64,000 nt of DNA from Ulvibacterium sp965248315 (lineage in GTDB: Bacteria; Bacteroidota; Bacteroidia; Flavobacteriales; Flavobacteriaceae), in contig NZ_CBDFIX010000002.1 of NCBI RefSeq assembly GCF_965248315.1, positions 4,030,001 through 4,094,000 of the forward strand, read 5' to 3'. This document shows positions 25,738 through 34,927 of the stretch, in pieces. Below the pieces are notes generated by a model. That model saw nothing but the letters and a program-made list of their open reading frames with translations, made no database searches and had not been told where the DNA came from. The first letter of the stretch is position 1, and each line of letters begins with the position of its first letter. The translations under genes were made by a program, and so were the position numbers.

Positions 25738-27171
25738 TCAGTGCAAACACTTCATTCCTTTGGTCTGGGGTTGCTTTTTATTTTTCAGTGCTTTAATCTC
25801 CTTATCCATTTTCAGAATATATAGGGTAAGCTCTTCTATTTTTTCCAACAGCAGTTTGTTCATCTCCCCGAGTTCTATACCCTCGGCCTCTACCTCGGAC
25901 GCGGAAGGGATATTGACCAAGTGACCTTTCTCGGTGATGTGCTTTTGTACTTCTTCCAGGGTTGGAAGCCTATATTCCGCGGAAAATACATAATCCGGCC
26001 AGTTGCCACTGAGCTGAACCTTCACCTCTTCGGTAATGAGTTTACCATCGATGGCCATCTGGTATCCGTTAGGTACGGTGGCCGTGCCTACGGCGACATT
26101 GCCCGTATAACTTGCAACCGAATTCGCCTCGTTCCAAACGGTGCTTCCACCACCGCCTGAACTGTTTGTGGTCACTGACACCGCATTACTGACCGAACTT
26201 TCATTACCGGCCGCATCCAGGGCAGTAGCCGTAAAATTGTAGCTTGTACCTGCGGTAAGGCCGGTGACTTGGTAGGTGCTTACATTGCCCAATGGAGCTT
26301 CCAATACCCCATCCTTGTATATTCTATAAGCAGTTACGGCAGTATCATCCGTGGCCCCTGTCCAGCTTAGATCCGTGGTGGTATCGGTCTGGCCGATGCT
26401 CGATAAGGTAGGGGCAGTCGGGGGTTGGGCATCCCCTCCCCCAGAAGTTCCGGTCAGGATTTCGATCAAGGCCATTTCGTTTCCGTTTACCTCCTCCAAG
26501 CGCGGTGCATAGGTGTATAGGTTATCCCCTTCCCCACAGCTATAAAGGGAAGTCATCGCCCTGGTATTCAACGTAGTTTCCGAGGAAGGTAATTTGTAAC
26601 TTGTTATGACGTATGAAGGGCTGGGAAGATTGTTACCGATTACAAGGGAGGGGTCATAAATACCCCCTAGTTCGGGACCCGTATAATCATTGGCATGCAA
26701 ATAAGCTACGGCTAAAAGCCATTTGTCATTGGAAAGGGCCACATTACTGAATTTGGGCCAGTCATGGATGACCCCGTCAAGCCTTTCATATTGTGTAAGC
26801 CGTTGTCCATCAGAGCCCTTATAACCAAAGAACCCGATACCATCCTTACAATTGCTGGAACCTTCGCTCCTGACCCAATAGGTCACACGATAGGTCTTAT
26901 TGGTAGATAGGACCACTCCATTGTGAATCATCCCACCGTTTAGCCCATCAGTTGCGTCAGGCCTGGCTTGCCACGCCACAACGCTTTGGCCAAAGGGACC
27001 CAAAACGTCAACACGGTGATTCATAGTATCTGGCCCATACCCATGGTAATTGGTCGTGGGACCGTTTGTACCGGCTATCCAATCATCCATGTTGAGCAGA
27101 TTTTGAGCGGAAACCATTTGGATACAAAACAGTATAGAAAGGGTAGCCGATGCTTTATGAATTATCTTCAT
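25738..27171 (-). CDS. Tandem secreted paralog 2, with inserted fibronectin type III domain
   Basis: 477 residues, the longest of the five. Signal peptide (ATLSILFCIQMVSAQ). The head is divergent (NLLNMDDWIAGTNGPTTNYH, TNKTYRVTYWVRSEGSSNCK, GGIYDPSLVIGNNLPSPSYV). After EEVNGNEMALIEILTG comes a fibronectin type III module (~250-345; PPTAPTLSSIGQTDTTTDLS, VTAYRIYKDG, LTAGTSYNFTATALDAAGNE). The common C-terminal domain follows (EEVKVQLSGNWPDYVF, RLPTLEEVQKHITEKGHLVN, GEMNKLLLEKIEELTLYIL). The FN3 insertion replaces the short linker of the siblings. Four bases separate it from the first paralog. Confidence 0.75.
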   Translation of the reverse strand: MKIIHKASATLSILFCIQMVSAQNLLNMDDWIAGTNGPTTNYHGYGPDTMNHRVDVLGPFGQSVVAWQARPDATDGLNGGMIHNGVVLSTNKTYRVTYWVRSEGSSNCKDGIGFFGYKGSDGQRLTQYERLDGVIHDWPKFSNVALSNDKWLLAVAYLHANDYTGPELGGIYDPSLVIGNNLPSPSYVITSYKLPSSETTLNTRAMTSLYSCGEGDNLYTYAPRLEEVNGNEMALIEILTGTSGGGDAQPPTAPTLSSIGQTDTTTDLSWTGATDDTAVTAYRIYKDGVLEAPLGNVSTYQVTGLTAGTSYNFTATALDAAGNESSVSNAVSVTTNSSGGGGSTVWNEANSVASYTGNVAVGTATVPNGYQMAIDGKLITEEVKVQLSGNWPDYVFSAEYRLPTLEEVQKHITEKGHLVNIPSASEVEAEGIELGEMNKLLLEKIEELTLYILKMDKEIKALKNKKQPQTKGMKCLH

Positions 27172-27175
27172 TTCT

Positions 27176-28267
27176 TTATTCTTTTAAGAGGTTTATTTCA
27201 TTTATCAAATATTGTATGGTCTTTTGTTGTTCAAGGGTATAAAGCGTCAACTCCTCTATCTTCTCCAAGAGCAACCTGTTCATCTCCCCGAGTTCGATAC
27301 CATTGGTCTCCACCTCGGCCGCGGAAGGGATATTGATCAGATGGCCTTTCTCTTGGATGTGCTTTTGTACTTCTTCCAAGGTTGGAAGTTTGTAACCCTC
27401 TGTAAAGACGTAATCGGCCCAGCCGACAAGGTCTACTTTAACCTCCTTGGAATGCACCGTACCGTCCACGGCCAGGCGGTAATTGATCTGGGCCGTAGTC
27501 CCGATACCCACATTGCCCGCCGTATAATCGATATCGTTGCCCGAGGTGTTCCAGACCGTCTGGCCGCTACCGCTGCTTCCTCCAGGATTGATTAGCTCTG
27601 CAATAGAAGGTTCCTGACCGTTGACCTCGTAAATAGTAGGCCCCCAGAAAAATTGGCGGTCTGCAGTATTGGTATCGTAGTACAGATAGGCCCGGTGGCG
27701 CATCTGGGTCGATGTGGATGAAAACTTAAAGTCGGTAAGGCTTCCTACCTTAACACCATTCAAATCATAAATGCCGCCTTCGCTCGCTAAAGAGGAATAC
27801 CCGCTCTCACGTAGAAACCCAACCAAAAGGTACCAAGTATCCAGTTGGGGGAGGTCTCCTACAAAAAAATAAGGATTGACATTTAGCGTTCCATCCAGAA
27901 GCCTGCTGTTCGCATTATCGTTGGCGTCATAGGCATATGGGCCAAAATATGTAGAACCGTCATTGGAATTCGTTTTTTTTATCCATACGGTAAAGCGATA
28001 GGTCTTGGTATGGTCAGCAGACATGTAGGGTGAATTCCACCCGCCGTCCTGATTACTGGCCGCATCTGGAACGGCCTTCCAAAGCACCGATGTATTGCCG
28101 TGGGGATCGGCCCCCATTTCCCTAACGTTCTCGGAATCAGTACCTAATCTCCAAAAACCATCTACGGAACCACTACCTACGGTCCATGTAGACGTATCGA
28201 TCAAATTGTTCTGGGCATAGGAGAATATCCCTATAAGCAACAAAGAAAACTTTAATATGGATTTCAT
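27176..28267 (-). CDS. Tandem secreted paralog 1
   Basis: 363 residues: signal peptide (ILKFSLLLIGIFSYAQ), head starting NNLIDTSTWTVGSGSVDGFW, linker YEVNGQEPSIAELINPGGSS, GNVGIGTT, and C-terminal domain (KEVKVDLVGWADYVFTEGYK, EVQKHIQEKGHLINIPSAAE, GEMNRLLLEKIEELTLYTLE). First gene of the minus-strand series; the next gene upstream faces away (29241, plus strand). The heads of these proteins may bind glycans and the ends probably trimerise, but neither has been tested here. Confidence 0.75.
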   Translation of the reverse strand: MKSILKFSLLLIGIFSYAQNNLIDTSTWTVGSGSVDGFWRLGTDSENVREMGADPHGNTSVLWKAVPDAASNQDGGWNSPYMSADHTKTYRFTVWIKKTNSNDGSTYFGPYAYDANDNANSRLLDGTLNVNPYFFVGDLPQLDTWYLLVGFLRESGYSSLASEGGIYDLNGVKVGSLTDFKFSSTSTQMRHRAYLYYDTNTADRQFFWGPTIYEVNGQEPSIAELINPGGSSGSGQTVWNTSGNDIDYTAGNVGIGTTAQINYRLAVDGTVHSKEVKVDLVGWADYVFTEGYKLPTLEEVQKHIQEKGHLINIPSAAEVETNGIELGEMNRLLLEKIEELTLYTLEQQKTIQYLINEINLLKE

Positions 28268-29240
28268 TTTTTTTTTGATTTTTTATTTAATTTATTTGGG
28301 GTTTGAAAATTTTCAGTTCCTAGATGTAATTCATCTGATAATTCGAAATACCTAGAAGATCATACTTAACTGTTTCTCTCCAGTACCGATCAGCGGAAGG
28401 CAACGATGCAATACTCCGCAAAAAATTCCCTATGTAGTCTACGATTGAATTATTGTACACCGCAGAGTAACAGACCTGGTCGACGGAATTTGCAGTGACC
28501 GCAACCAAGCGAACTAAAGAACAGTACAAAGTGCAGAAAATGGGGGAACTTTTCATAAGAAGATAGGTTATGTCAAAAACTGTATGCTAGATGACTTTTC
28601 TTGTTTACTAATAAAATTATTATAGTATTTAATCGTTATTTAATAGGATTTATTTTATTTAAACAAATTATTTTCTATGTTTTAGTAAATTATATGGGTC
28701 TGGGATTCGTTTCAAAAAGGCCGCGGAAAATTTCATCCTGTCCCGCCAAAGGCATCCCAAGCCAATCGCTCTATAAATCTGAACCATGTTCATATTAAAT
28801 TCTAAACAGCCTTGTCCCATGGTCTCAAAAAGAACGGGTCCTTGTCGATTTCCTTCCAAAAAATCATTTGAAGTGTTCTGGATACGGTTAGCGCCCGAAT
28901 TAGCAGTAGAGACTGTATTAAAACGGTACCAACAAGCAATCAAAAAAAGCCTAAGAAGGCCAAATGGCGAATAGAAGGACAGCATAGGTGCATGTCCATT
29001 GGGGAAAGCTTTCATGCAAGGTTAGGTTTGATCTGGGTCTCTAAAATACTACTATTATTCTGAAATAAAAGTAAGTATTAAGTGTCAAATAAATAAATTT
29101 TATTCTATAAAAACTAATGCTTTTTGATTAATTCGATGAAATACAAATAATATTAACATCTACATAATTTCTTTTATTCCTTATAATAATATCCTTGTTT
29201 TTCTGTTATTACCCTACCAGAATCTTAATTTACTTAACCT
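28268..29240. other. Divergent intergenic region with two doubtful short ORFs
   Basis: About 970 bases between the paralog array and the secretion operon. Two minus-strand ORFs fall here. 28320-28556 (78 aa) starts MKSSPIFCTLYCSLVRLVAV; 28668-29015 (115 aa) starts MKAFPNGHAPMLSFYSPFGL. Both have a hydrophobic N-terminal stretch, and together with 25266-25583 they share an MK-x-x-P start. I see no family and no strong coding signal; they may be decayed copies of one small secreted protein. Positions 29016-29240 should contain the promoters of the plus-strand operon; no clear element stands out. Confidence 0.35.
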
Positions 29241-29654
29241 ATGAAGAACTCTATCCTAAAGAAAAAGATTCCTGCCTTAAATCTACAGGAAACCCTTATA
29301 GTACTTGCTATCATCGGTATTTTACTACTGTTGGCACTTCCCAATTTAATGCCACTTATCTCTAAAGCAAAAAGTGTCGAGGCACAAACCCAGCTAAAAG
29401 CCATTTACAATGCCCAGACCACGCATCGTTACATGTACAGTAAATTTACTATGGATTTTAATGAGCTTGATTTTGAGGCACCACGTACTGTGAAAGAAAA
29501 TGGTACGGCTAACTATCGGTATGAAATTACAAATGCAAGTGATGCCACTTTTAAGGCTCGGGCGGAAGCCATTACGGACTTTGATGGGGACGGCATCCTT
29601 AATGTCTGGGAAATTGACGAGAACGGCAACCCCAAACAAATCATAAAGGATTAA
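29241..29654 (+). CDS. Major pseudopilin (GspG-like)
   Basis: 137 residues. A short basic leader (MKNSILKKKIPA) precedes the class III signal: after the likely cleavage site comes LNLQETLIVLAIIGILLLL, with glutamate at +5 and a long hydrophobic helix, then PNLMPLISKAKSVEAQTQLK as in GspG-type pseudopilins. The residue before the cut would be alanine rather than the common glycine. The C-terminal part has DFDGDGILNVWEIDENGNP, a calcium-site-like loop at the place where GspG binds calcium. It is the first gene of a tight plus-strand operon, and its stop overlaps the next start by one base. It probably forms the periplasmic pseudopilus. Confidence 0.8.
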   Translation: MKNSILKKKIPALNLQETLIVLAIIGILLLLALPNLMPLISKAKSVEAQTQLKAIYNAQTTHRYMYSKFTMDFNELDFEAPRTVKENGTANYRYEITNASDATFKARAEAITDFDGDGILNVWEIDENGNPKQIIKD

Positions 29655-30136
29655 TGGTACTCCTAAAAGTTCTTGCCCTGGCCGTATGCGGAACCATTGC
29701 CTATCAAGACCTTAAGGATAGAATGGTCATATGGGTGGCTTTCCCCATGATGGCCCTAATCCTTACCGGTATCCATTTGGCAAGCTCAGGATGGGAATTG
29801 GTACTTTGGTTTTCGGTCACTAACCTATTGTTGGTCAGTGGAATCCTTCTACTGCTTTTTCTATATACTCAATTTGTTAGCAAGAAAAAATTTCTGAATA
29901 CCAGTTTAGGCCTTGGAGACATCCTGTTCTTTTATGCCTTTTCCCTGGGATTTCCCACCCTTACTTTTGTTATTCTATTTGTGGGGGCTCTGCTATTTTC
30001 CCTTTTCCTTTTTCTTCTGTTAAAATCGGTCCAGAACATGGAAACGGTTCCTTTGGCAGGATTCATGTCCCTGTTCCTCATTGGAACAATGACGGTAAGC
30101 TTTTTCATAAAAACCCCCAATCTCTATCAACTATGA
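29654..30136 (+). CDS. Prepilin peptidase-like (A24 family) membrane protein
   Basis: 160 residues, about five or six membrane segments. The two catalytic aspartates expected for A24 peptidases are visible: AYQDLKDRMV (near residue 20) and the LGLGD motif (near residue 87) followed by FYAFSLGFPTLTF. The N-terminal methylase region with cysteines found in full GspO/PilD proteins is absent, so this is the short form that only cleaves. Overlaps the pseudopilin stop by one base and the ATPase start by 4 bases. It should cut the leader of the upstream pseudopilin. It may work on other class III signals in the cell. Confidence 0.8.
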   Translation: MVLLKVLALAVCGTIAYQDLKDRMVIWVAFPMMALILTGIHLASSGWELVLWFSVTNLLLVSGILLLLFLYTQFVSKKKFLNTSLGLGDILFFYAFSLGFPTLTFVILFVGALLFSLFLFLLLKSVQNMETVPLAGFMSLFLIGTMTVSFFIKTPNLYQL

Positions 30137-31551
30137 CACTAAACGATACGCACATTCCCCCGATACTGCGCCAACGTATTTCACCGGAACAAGCCTTTCA
30201 TTACCGTATTGTCCCTATTGAGGAAACAGCTCAAGGTCTTGTTTGTAAGACCGATAATACCGTCCTTGAACAGCTATTGTCCGAACTTGAAATTGTTTTG
30301 GATACTCCAATTATATTGGAAAAATGCGAACAGGAAGAGTTACAAAAGCTCCTGACTACCAATTATAGACAGGGGCAGTCCTCCGGAAGCGATAGTCTGC
30401 ACTACTCTACTGATTTTTTAGAACAACTTTTGACCAGTGCTAAAAACGTTGGAAGCAGCGATATTCATTTTGAACCTTATGAAAAACGATGTAGGGTGCG
30501 TTTTCGATTGGACGGGAAACTTATAGAGCAGTATACCATTACCTTGGAAGAATATCCAACCCTGGTCAATAAAATAAAGATTAAGGCGGATCTGGACATT
30601 GCCGAAAAGCGATTGCCCCAGGATGGGCGTATCACCGTAAAGGCTGGCGGTGATGAATTTGATATTCGGGTGTCCACCTTGCCCACGCTTCACGGTGAAA
30701 AATTGGTACTTCGGATTTTAAGCAAGGATGCTTCCCTCATCGACCTGAACGGACTCGGATTCTCAGAAAATGAATTGCTCGTTTATCGGGAAGGGCTACG
30801 GCAGCCCAGTGGTATTATACTCATTTCCGGCCCAACGGGATCAGGGAAGACCACGACTCTCTACGCTACCCTAAAGGAACTTAATACGGTAGAAGAGAAC
30901 ATACTTACCTTGGAAGATCCCATAGAATATACTTTGGAAGGGATAAACCAAGTACAGTTAAAAGAAAGTATCGGGCTGGATTTTATGCGAACCCTAAAAA
31001 CATTTCTGAGACAGGATCCGAACATCATTATGATCGGGGAGATCCGGGATGTGGATACGGCCAATATAGCCATACGTGCTGCCCAAACCGGGCATCTTGT
31101 TTTGTCCACCATACATACCAACTCCGCCTGGGGTACCATTTCAAGGCTTATCGATATGGGGGTTCCTTCCTTTCTTATCGCCAGTACATTAAATATTAGC
31201 GTGGCCCAACGTTTAGTGCGAAAGTTGTGCAACACCTGCAAGGTGGAATCGGCAATTGAACCAGGGTTATTTCCCCAAAGCTTTAGCATACCTAAAAACC
31301 TAAAGACCCATTTTAAGGCTGTGGGGTGCAACAGTTGTCACCATACCGGATATTTGGGACGAAAGGCCGTCTACGAAATTCTTCCCATTACCAAGGAACT
31401 TATGGTCTCCATTAAGGACAACCATATGCATATTGACGATTATCTAAGAGAAAAGCAAATTGGCACCTTAAAAACCAATGCCATACAGATGATACACGAG
31501 GGCATAACTTCTATTGAGGAGGTATATCCATTATTGACAGACCAGCTATGA
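30133..31551 (+). CDS. gspE: Type II secretion/type IV pilus assembly ATPase GspE
   Basis: 472 residues, full length for GspE/PilB. Walker A GPTGSGKT at 233-240; the Asp box LTLEDPIEYTLEG near 259-270; Walker B-like IIMIGEIRD near 298-306; the His box AAQTGHLVLSTIHTN near 316-330. A tetracysteine zinc site CNTC/CNSC lies at 366-369 and 399-402. The N2-type domain is seen at ~105-200 (SSDIHFEPYEKRCRVRFRLD). The N1 domain is short. It is the cytoplasmic motor that would drive pseudopilus growth. All motifs are intact. Overlaps both neighbours by 4 bases. Confidence 0.93.
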   Translation: MTLNDTHIPPILRQRISPEQAFHYRIVPIEETAQGLVCKTDNTVLEQLLSELEIVLDTPIILEKCEQEELQKLLTTNYRQGQSSGSDSLHYSTDFLEQLLTSAKNVGSSDIHFEPYEKRCRVRFRLDGKLIEQYTITLEEYPTLVNKIKIKADLDIAEKRLPQDGRITVKAGGDEFDIRVSTLPTLHGEKLVLRILSKDASLIDLNGLGFSENELLVYREGLRQPSGIILISGPTGSGKTTTLYATLKELNTVEENILTLEDPIEYTLEGINQVQLKESIGLDFMRTLKTFLRQDPNIIMIGEIRDVDTANIAIRAAQTGHLVLSTIHTNSAWGTISRLIDMGVPSFLIASTLNISVAQRLVRKLCNTCKVESAIEPGLFPQSFSIPKNLKTHFKAVGCNSCHHTGYLGRKAVYEILPITKELMVSIKDNHMHIDDYLREKQIGTLKTNAIQMIHEGITSIEEVYPLLTDQL

Positions 31552-33716
31552 AACGATTCCTCCATATAATATCCCTGCTGCTTATCTTTGAGGTATGCGG
31601 CCAGGAACCTGACAGGATACAAAACATTCAAAATCATTTGGAGGTCTTGGCACTTGAGAATTCTGAATTGGGCAAAAACCTACAATTGGACATCAATGTT
31701 ACCAATGTAACCTTACCGAACTTTTTAATCGCGGTATCTAAAGTACACAACCTCAACCTGACAGTTTCCCCAAATTTGGAAAATGTTACGATCGTAAACA
31801 ATTTTTCAGAGGTTTCCGTAGCCGACCTTTTGGTTTTTTTATGTAAGGAATACGGACTTACCATAGATTTTACCGGGAATATTCTTTCCATTAAAAAGTA
31901 TATTCCTCCTACACCTGAAGTCTTGGAAAAAAAGATTGGTGTAGACTATGACCGAACAGGAAATTTGATTTCCCTGGACCTTAAAAACGATCCCCTCGGA
32001 AAGGCATTCCGAGCTATTATGGATGCTTCCGATAAAAATTTATTATATGCTTCCGGGATGGAAAATAGAAACTTGAACCTCTACCTTTCCAATGTCCCCT
32101 TTGATATTGCCATGGAAAAACTGGCCGAAACCAATGGAATGGCCTATTCCAAATCCAAAGACGGCTTTTACCTTTTCGACACCTTTGCCGAAACTGCCAA
32201 TGGGCCTGGAGTACCTTCCAGACGACTTGGAGGAAGAAACCTTCCGTATCAGGTCCTGGATACCGTTAACCGTATCCTAAACGTAGATCTGAAAAATACA
32301 TCCATAGCAACCTTAGTATATGAATTGGCACATGACCTAAAATTGGATATCTATATGGCCACCCCCTTGGAAGAAGCGGGTCATGTTACCTTTACCGCCA
32401 AAAATATCCATTTTGATGCGCTGCTACGCCATATTTTCGAGAGCCAGGAAACCCATTCCCCTGCCCCAGTGGTACAAAATAGACCGAATAATAAGAACAT
32501 ACGGCAAAACGGAAACAACCCGCCACAAGCAAGTTTGCCTATAAACTTTACCTTTAAAAAAGAAGGTAATATCTATTTTTTTGGAACCGCGGACCAATTG
32601 AGCTTACGTGAAGTGGAAATCGTTCAAATGATGTACCGTTCCGTGGAACTTTTGGGAGATCCCTCCCAATCCAGTGGTTATCGTTCCTCGGGAAGGACCA
32701 CTTCGTCCAATATCAGTTTTTTTGGTGCCGGTGGAGCCCAAAATAACCAGCAGGGATTCAATACGAACAATAACCGGAGAAGTGTGGACACCCGCTCCCA
32801 GAGTTTTGATACGTATCAGGATGGTGCGGAGGCCATTGTAAGTATTTTACCTGATGAGCTTAAGGCGGATCTGGATATCCGTGTGGACTATGAACTCAAC
32901 AGCTTTTTTGTAAGTGGCCCTTCCAGCAATATTGAACGCTTTAAGGAATTTATTAAGGAAATCGATAGGCCCGTTCCTGTTGTGCTCATCGAGGTCATGA
33001 TCATCGAGGTAAAGAAGTCCGCTACCGTAGAGACCGGTATTAGCTGGGGAATCGGCGATGCTCCGGTAAACACCCAGGGAAAATTGTTTCCCGAAGCTGA
33101 CGTTACCTTGGGGGCCAATACCGTAAACAAAATCATAGGAGGTTTTGATGGATTCGGTTCGTTCAACATTGGACAGGTGGTGCCCGAATTCTTTGCCAAT
33201 ATTAAGGCCATGGAAGAAAACGGGAACCTGAAAATCCGTTCCACACCCAAGCTTTCTACCCTAAATGGACATAGGGCCAATCTTTCCATTGGGGAGACCA
33301 CTTATTATGTGGTTACCAATCAAAACTTTTTTGGGTCTCAAATCCCTACTACTTCGGAAGTACGCAATTACCATCCCATTGACGCCGAATTGGCCATAAG
33401 TATAAAACCGTTGGTCTCTGGCAACGGGCAGGTTACATTGGACATTAACGTCATCCAATCCGATTTTAGCGGGGAACGCATCGAGGAAGATGCACCGCCG
33501 GGGCTCACGTCTCGGGAGTTCAGTTCCATTGTCCGCATGCAGAACCAGGATCTGGCCATTTTAGGAGGGTTGGAGGAGAAGTTAAAGAACGATTCCGGCA
33601 ATGGGGTTCCATTTTTAGCCCGTATCCCGATAATAAAATGGTTGTTTAGTCAACGGAAGCGGGAAGATACCAAGCAAAAATTGACCATTCTTATCAAACC
33701 TACCGTAATCTACTGA
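31548..33716 (+). CDS. gspD: Secretin, type II secretion outer-membrane channel (GspD-like)
   Basis: 722 residues with signal peptide (FLHIISLLLIFEVCGQ). N-domains: NVTLPNFLIAVSKVHNLNLT, FSEVSVADLLVFLCKEYGLT, then a second set (TSIATLVYELAHDLKLDIYM). An N3-like piece (DYELNSFFVSGPSSNIERFK, FIKEIDRPVPVVLIEVMIIE) leads to the C-terminal secretin core (STPKLSTLNGHRANLSIGET, SIKPLVSGNGQVTLDINVIQ, QNQDLAILGGLEEKLKNDSG, IPIIKWLFSQRKREDTKQKL). Glutamine/asparagine-rich low-complexity text at ~320-430 separates N-domains. Overlaps GspE by 4 bases. No pilotin gene or S-domain is obvious. Confidence 0.9.
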   Translation: MKRFLHIISLLLIFEVCGQEPDRIQNIQNHLEVLALENSELGKNLQLDINVTNVTLPNFLIAVSKVHNLNLTVSPNLENVTIVNNFSEVSVADLLVFLCKEYGLTIDFTGNILSIKKYIPPTPEVLEKKIGVDYDRTGNLISLDLKNDPLGKAFRAIMDASDKNLLYASGMENRNLNLYLSNVPFDIAMEKLAETNGMAYSKSKDGFYLFDTFAETANGPGVPSRRLGGRNLPYQVLDTVNRILNVDLKNTSIATLVYELAHDLKLDIYMATPLEEAGHVTFTAKNIHFDALLRHIFESQETHSPAPVVQNRPNNKNIRQNGNNPPQASLPINFTFKKEGNIYFFGTADQLSLREVEIVQMMYRSVELLGDPSQSSGYRSSGRTTSSNISFFGAGGAQNNQQGFNTNNNRRSVDTRSQSFDTYQDGAEAIVSILPDELKADLDIRVDYELNSFFVSGPSSNIERFKEFIKEIDRPVPVVLIEVMIIEVKKSATVETGISWGIGDAPVNTQGKLFPEADVTLGANTVNKIIGGFDGFGSFNIGQVVPEFFANIKAMEENGNLKIRSTPKLSTLNGHRANLSIGETTYYVVTNQNFFGSQIPTTSEVRNYHPIDAELAISIKPLVSGNGQVTLDINVIQSDFSGERIEEDAPPGLTSREFSSIVRMQNQDLAILGGLEEKLKNDSGNGVPFLARIPIIKWLFSQRKREDTKQKLTILIKPTVIY

Positions 33717-34927
33717 TGCTAAACCAATGGATAACATATTTGACCGAAGGTGCCTCCTATTCCGGACTGGAAATCCATGAAACCCATGGAGAGGAGCAGT
33801 ATCATTATTTGGAAGTGCTCAAAAAAAAAGGAGAACTTTATTTAGTGAAGACCGAGCAATTTTCTGACCTAAGGGAATTACCCAAATCCTATAAAAGGAA
33901 TACCCCTCTATTCTTATCCATAAATACGCCAAAGGTTTTGGTTAAACTGGCCCGTGGTACTCAAACTGAGAATCCAGAGGCATTGGTCCATACTACTTTC
34001 CTCAATTTGGATCTGGATAACTTTTATTATGAAATTGCGCAGATTTCATCCCACCCCATTGTAACCATTTCCAAGAAGGAGTATGTAGATGGCATCATTA
34101 AAAAATTGGAAGAGCTGGGATTGGATATCTTCCATTTTTCATTGGGCATTGGCCCTATGGCCCATAGCATTCCTTTTATGGAAGACAAGGTCGTAGCGAT
34201 TTCAAATTTTCAAATGGCGTTGGAAAATGGAACGATCATGGAAATCAGTCACATAGAGCCTTCAGCACCTCAAGATTATCTTGTAAACGGGCTGGAGCTA
34301 ACCAGTTCCAGTCTCTTGGGCTTCTCACATATCCTAGGTCATTTGGGAGGTAATGTTCATGCAACTAATTTTATAAAAGCCAATGGGCAATACCAATCGC
34401 GCTTCAAAAATCGGAGGGTCTTTGGTTATGGCCTAAAAGCTTCCCTGTCTTTTTTTATACTTCTGTTGTTGGCCAATTTTCTAGTATTTGAGCATTACCA
34501 TACGGAAGTAAATCGTTTGAGTTCAGAATTGACATTGGACAGTTCACAAAAAGAAAATCTGGTCCGGCTTGAAGACCTTGTAAAAACCAAAAAGGAGCGG
34601 GTGGAAACTTTAAAAGCAGTTTCAAGTTCCAAATCTACTTTTTATCTGGATAGAATTGCGAAAAGTATACCGCAACACATTCTGTTGGATAGAATAAACT
34701 ATTGTCCCTTGGACAAGCCCGTTCGGGATTCCAAACCTATACTGCTTAGAGAAAATACAATACTGATTTCAGGTATATCCAAAGATGATGCTGAATTTTC
34801 AAAATGGTTGGAGCATTTGGAAAAATGGGACTGGATTTCGAGTGTGGAAACCTTGGATTACGATTTTGTAAGTACCAACGTTTCCAATTTCCTGATTAAA
34901 ACTAGTTTTTATGAAACTGGACAATAA
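33716..34927 (+). CDS. GspL/PilM-PilN-like assembly protein
   Basis: 403 residues. The first ~240 resemble the actin-like cytoplasmic part of GspL/PilM, poorly conserved (TPLFLSINTPKVLVKLARGT, HFSLGIGPMAHSIPFMEDKV, NGLELTSSSLLGFSHILGHL). A single membrane helix follows (ASLSFFILLLLANFLVF, ~247-263), then a periplasmic coiled coil (SSELTLDSSQKENLVRLEDL) and a ferredoxin-like PilN-type domain (TILISGISKDDAEFSKWLEH, EKWDWISSVETLDYDF). This order fits GspL. The assignment rests on topology and operon position because sequence similarity is weak. Overlaps the next gene by 17 bases. Confidence 0.65.
   Translation: MLNQWITYLTEGASYSGLEIHETHGEEQYHYLEVLKKKGELYLVKTEQFSDLRELPKSYKRNTPLFLSINTPKVLVKLARGTQTENPEALVHTTFLNLDLDNFYYEIAQISSHPIVTISKKEYVDGIIKKLEELGLDIFHFSLGIGPMAHSIPFMEDKVVAISNFQMALENGTIMEISHIEPSAPQDYLVNGLELTSSSLLGFSHILGHLGGNVHATNFIKANGQYQSRFKNRRVFGYGLKASLSFFILLLLANFLVFEHYHTEVNRLSSELTLDSSQKENLVRLEDLVKTKKERVETLKAVSSSKSTFYLDRIAKSIPQHILLDRINYCPLDKPVRDSKPILLRENTILISGISKDDAEFSKWLEHLEKWDWISSVETLDYDFVSTNVSNFLIKTSFYETGQ

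Noticed and set aside
29654..30136. Full-length bifunctional prepilin peptidase/methylase
   Set aside because: At 160 residues it lacks the N-terminal cysteine-bearing methylase part; only the peptidase aspartates are seen.
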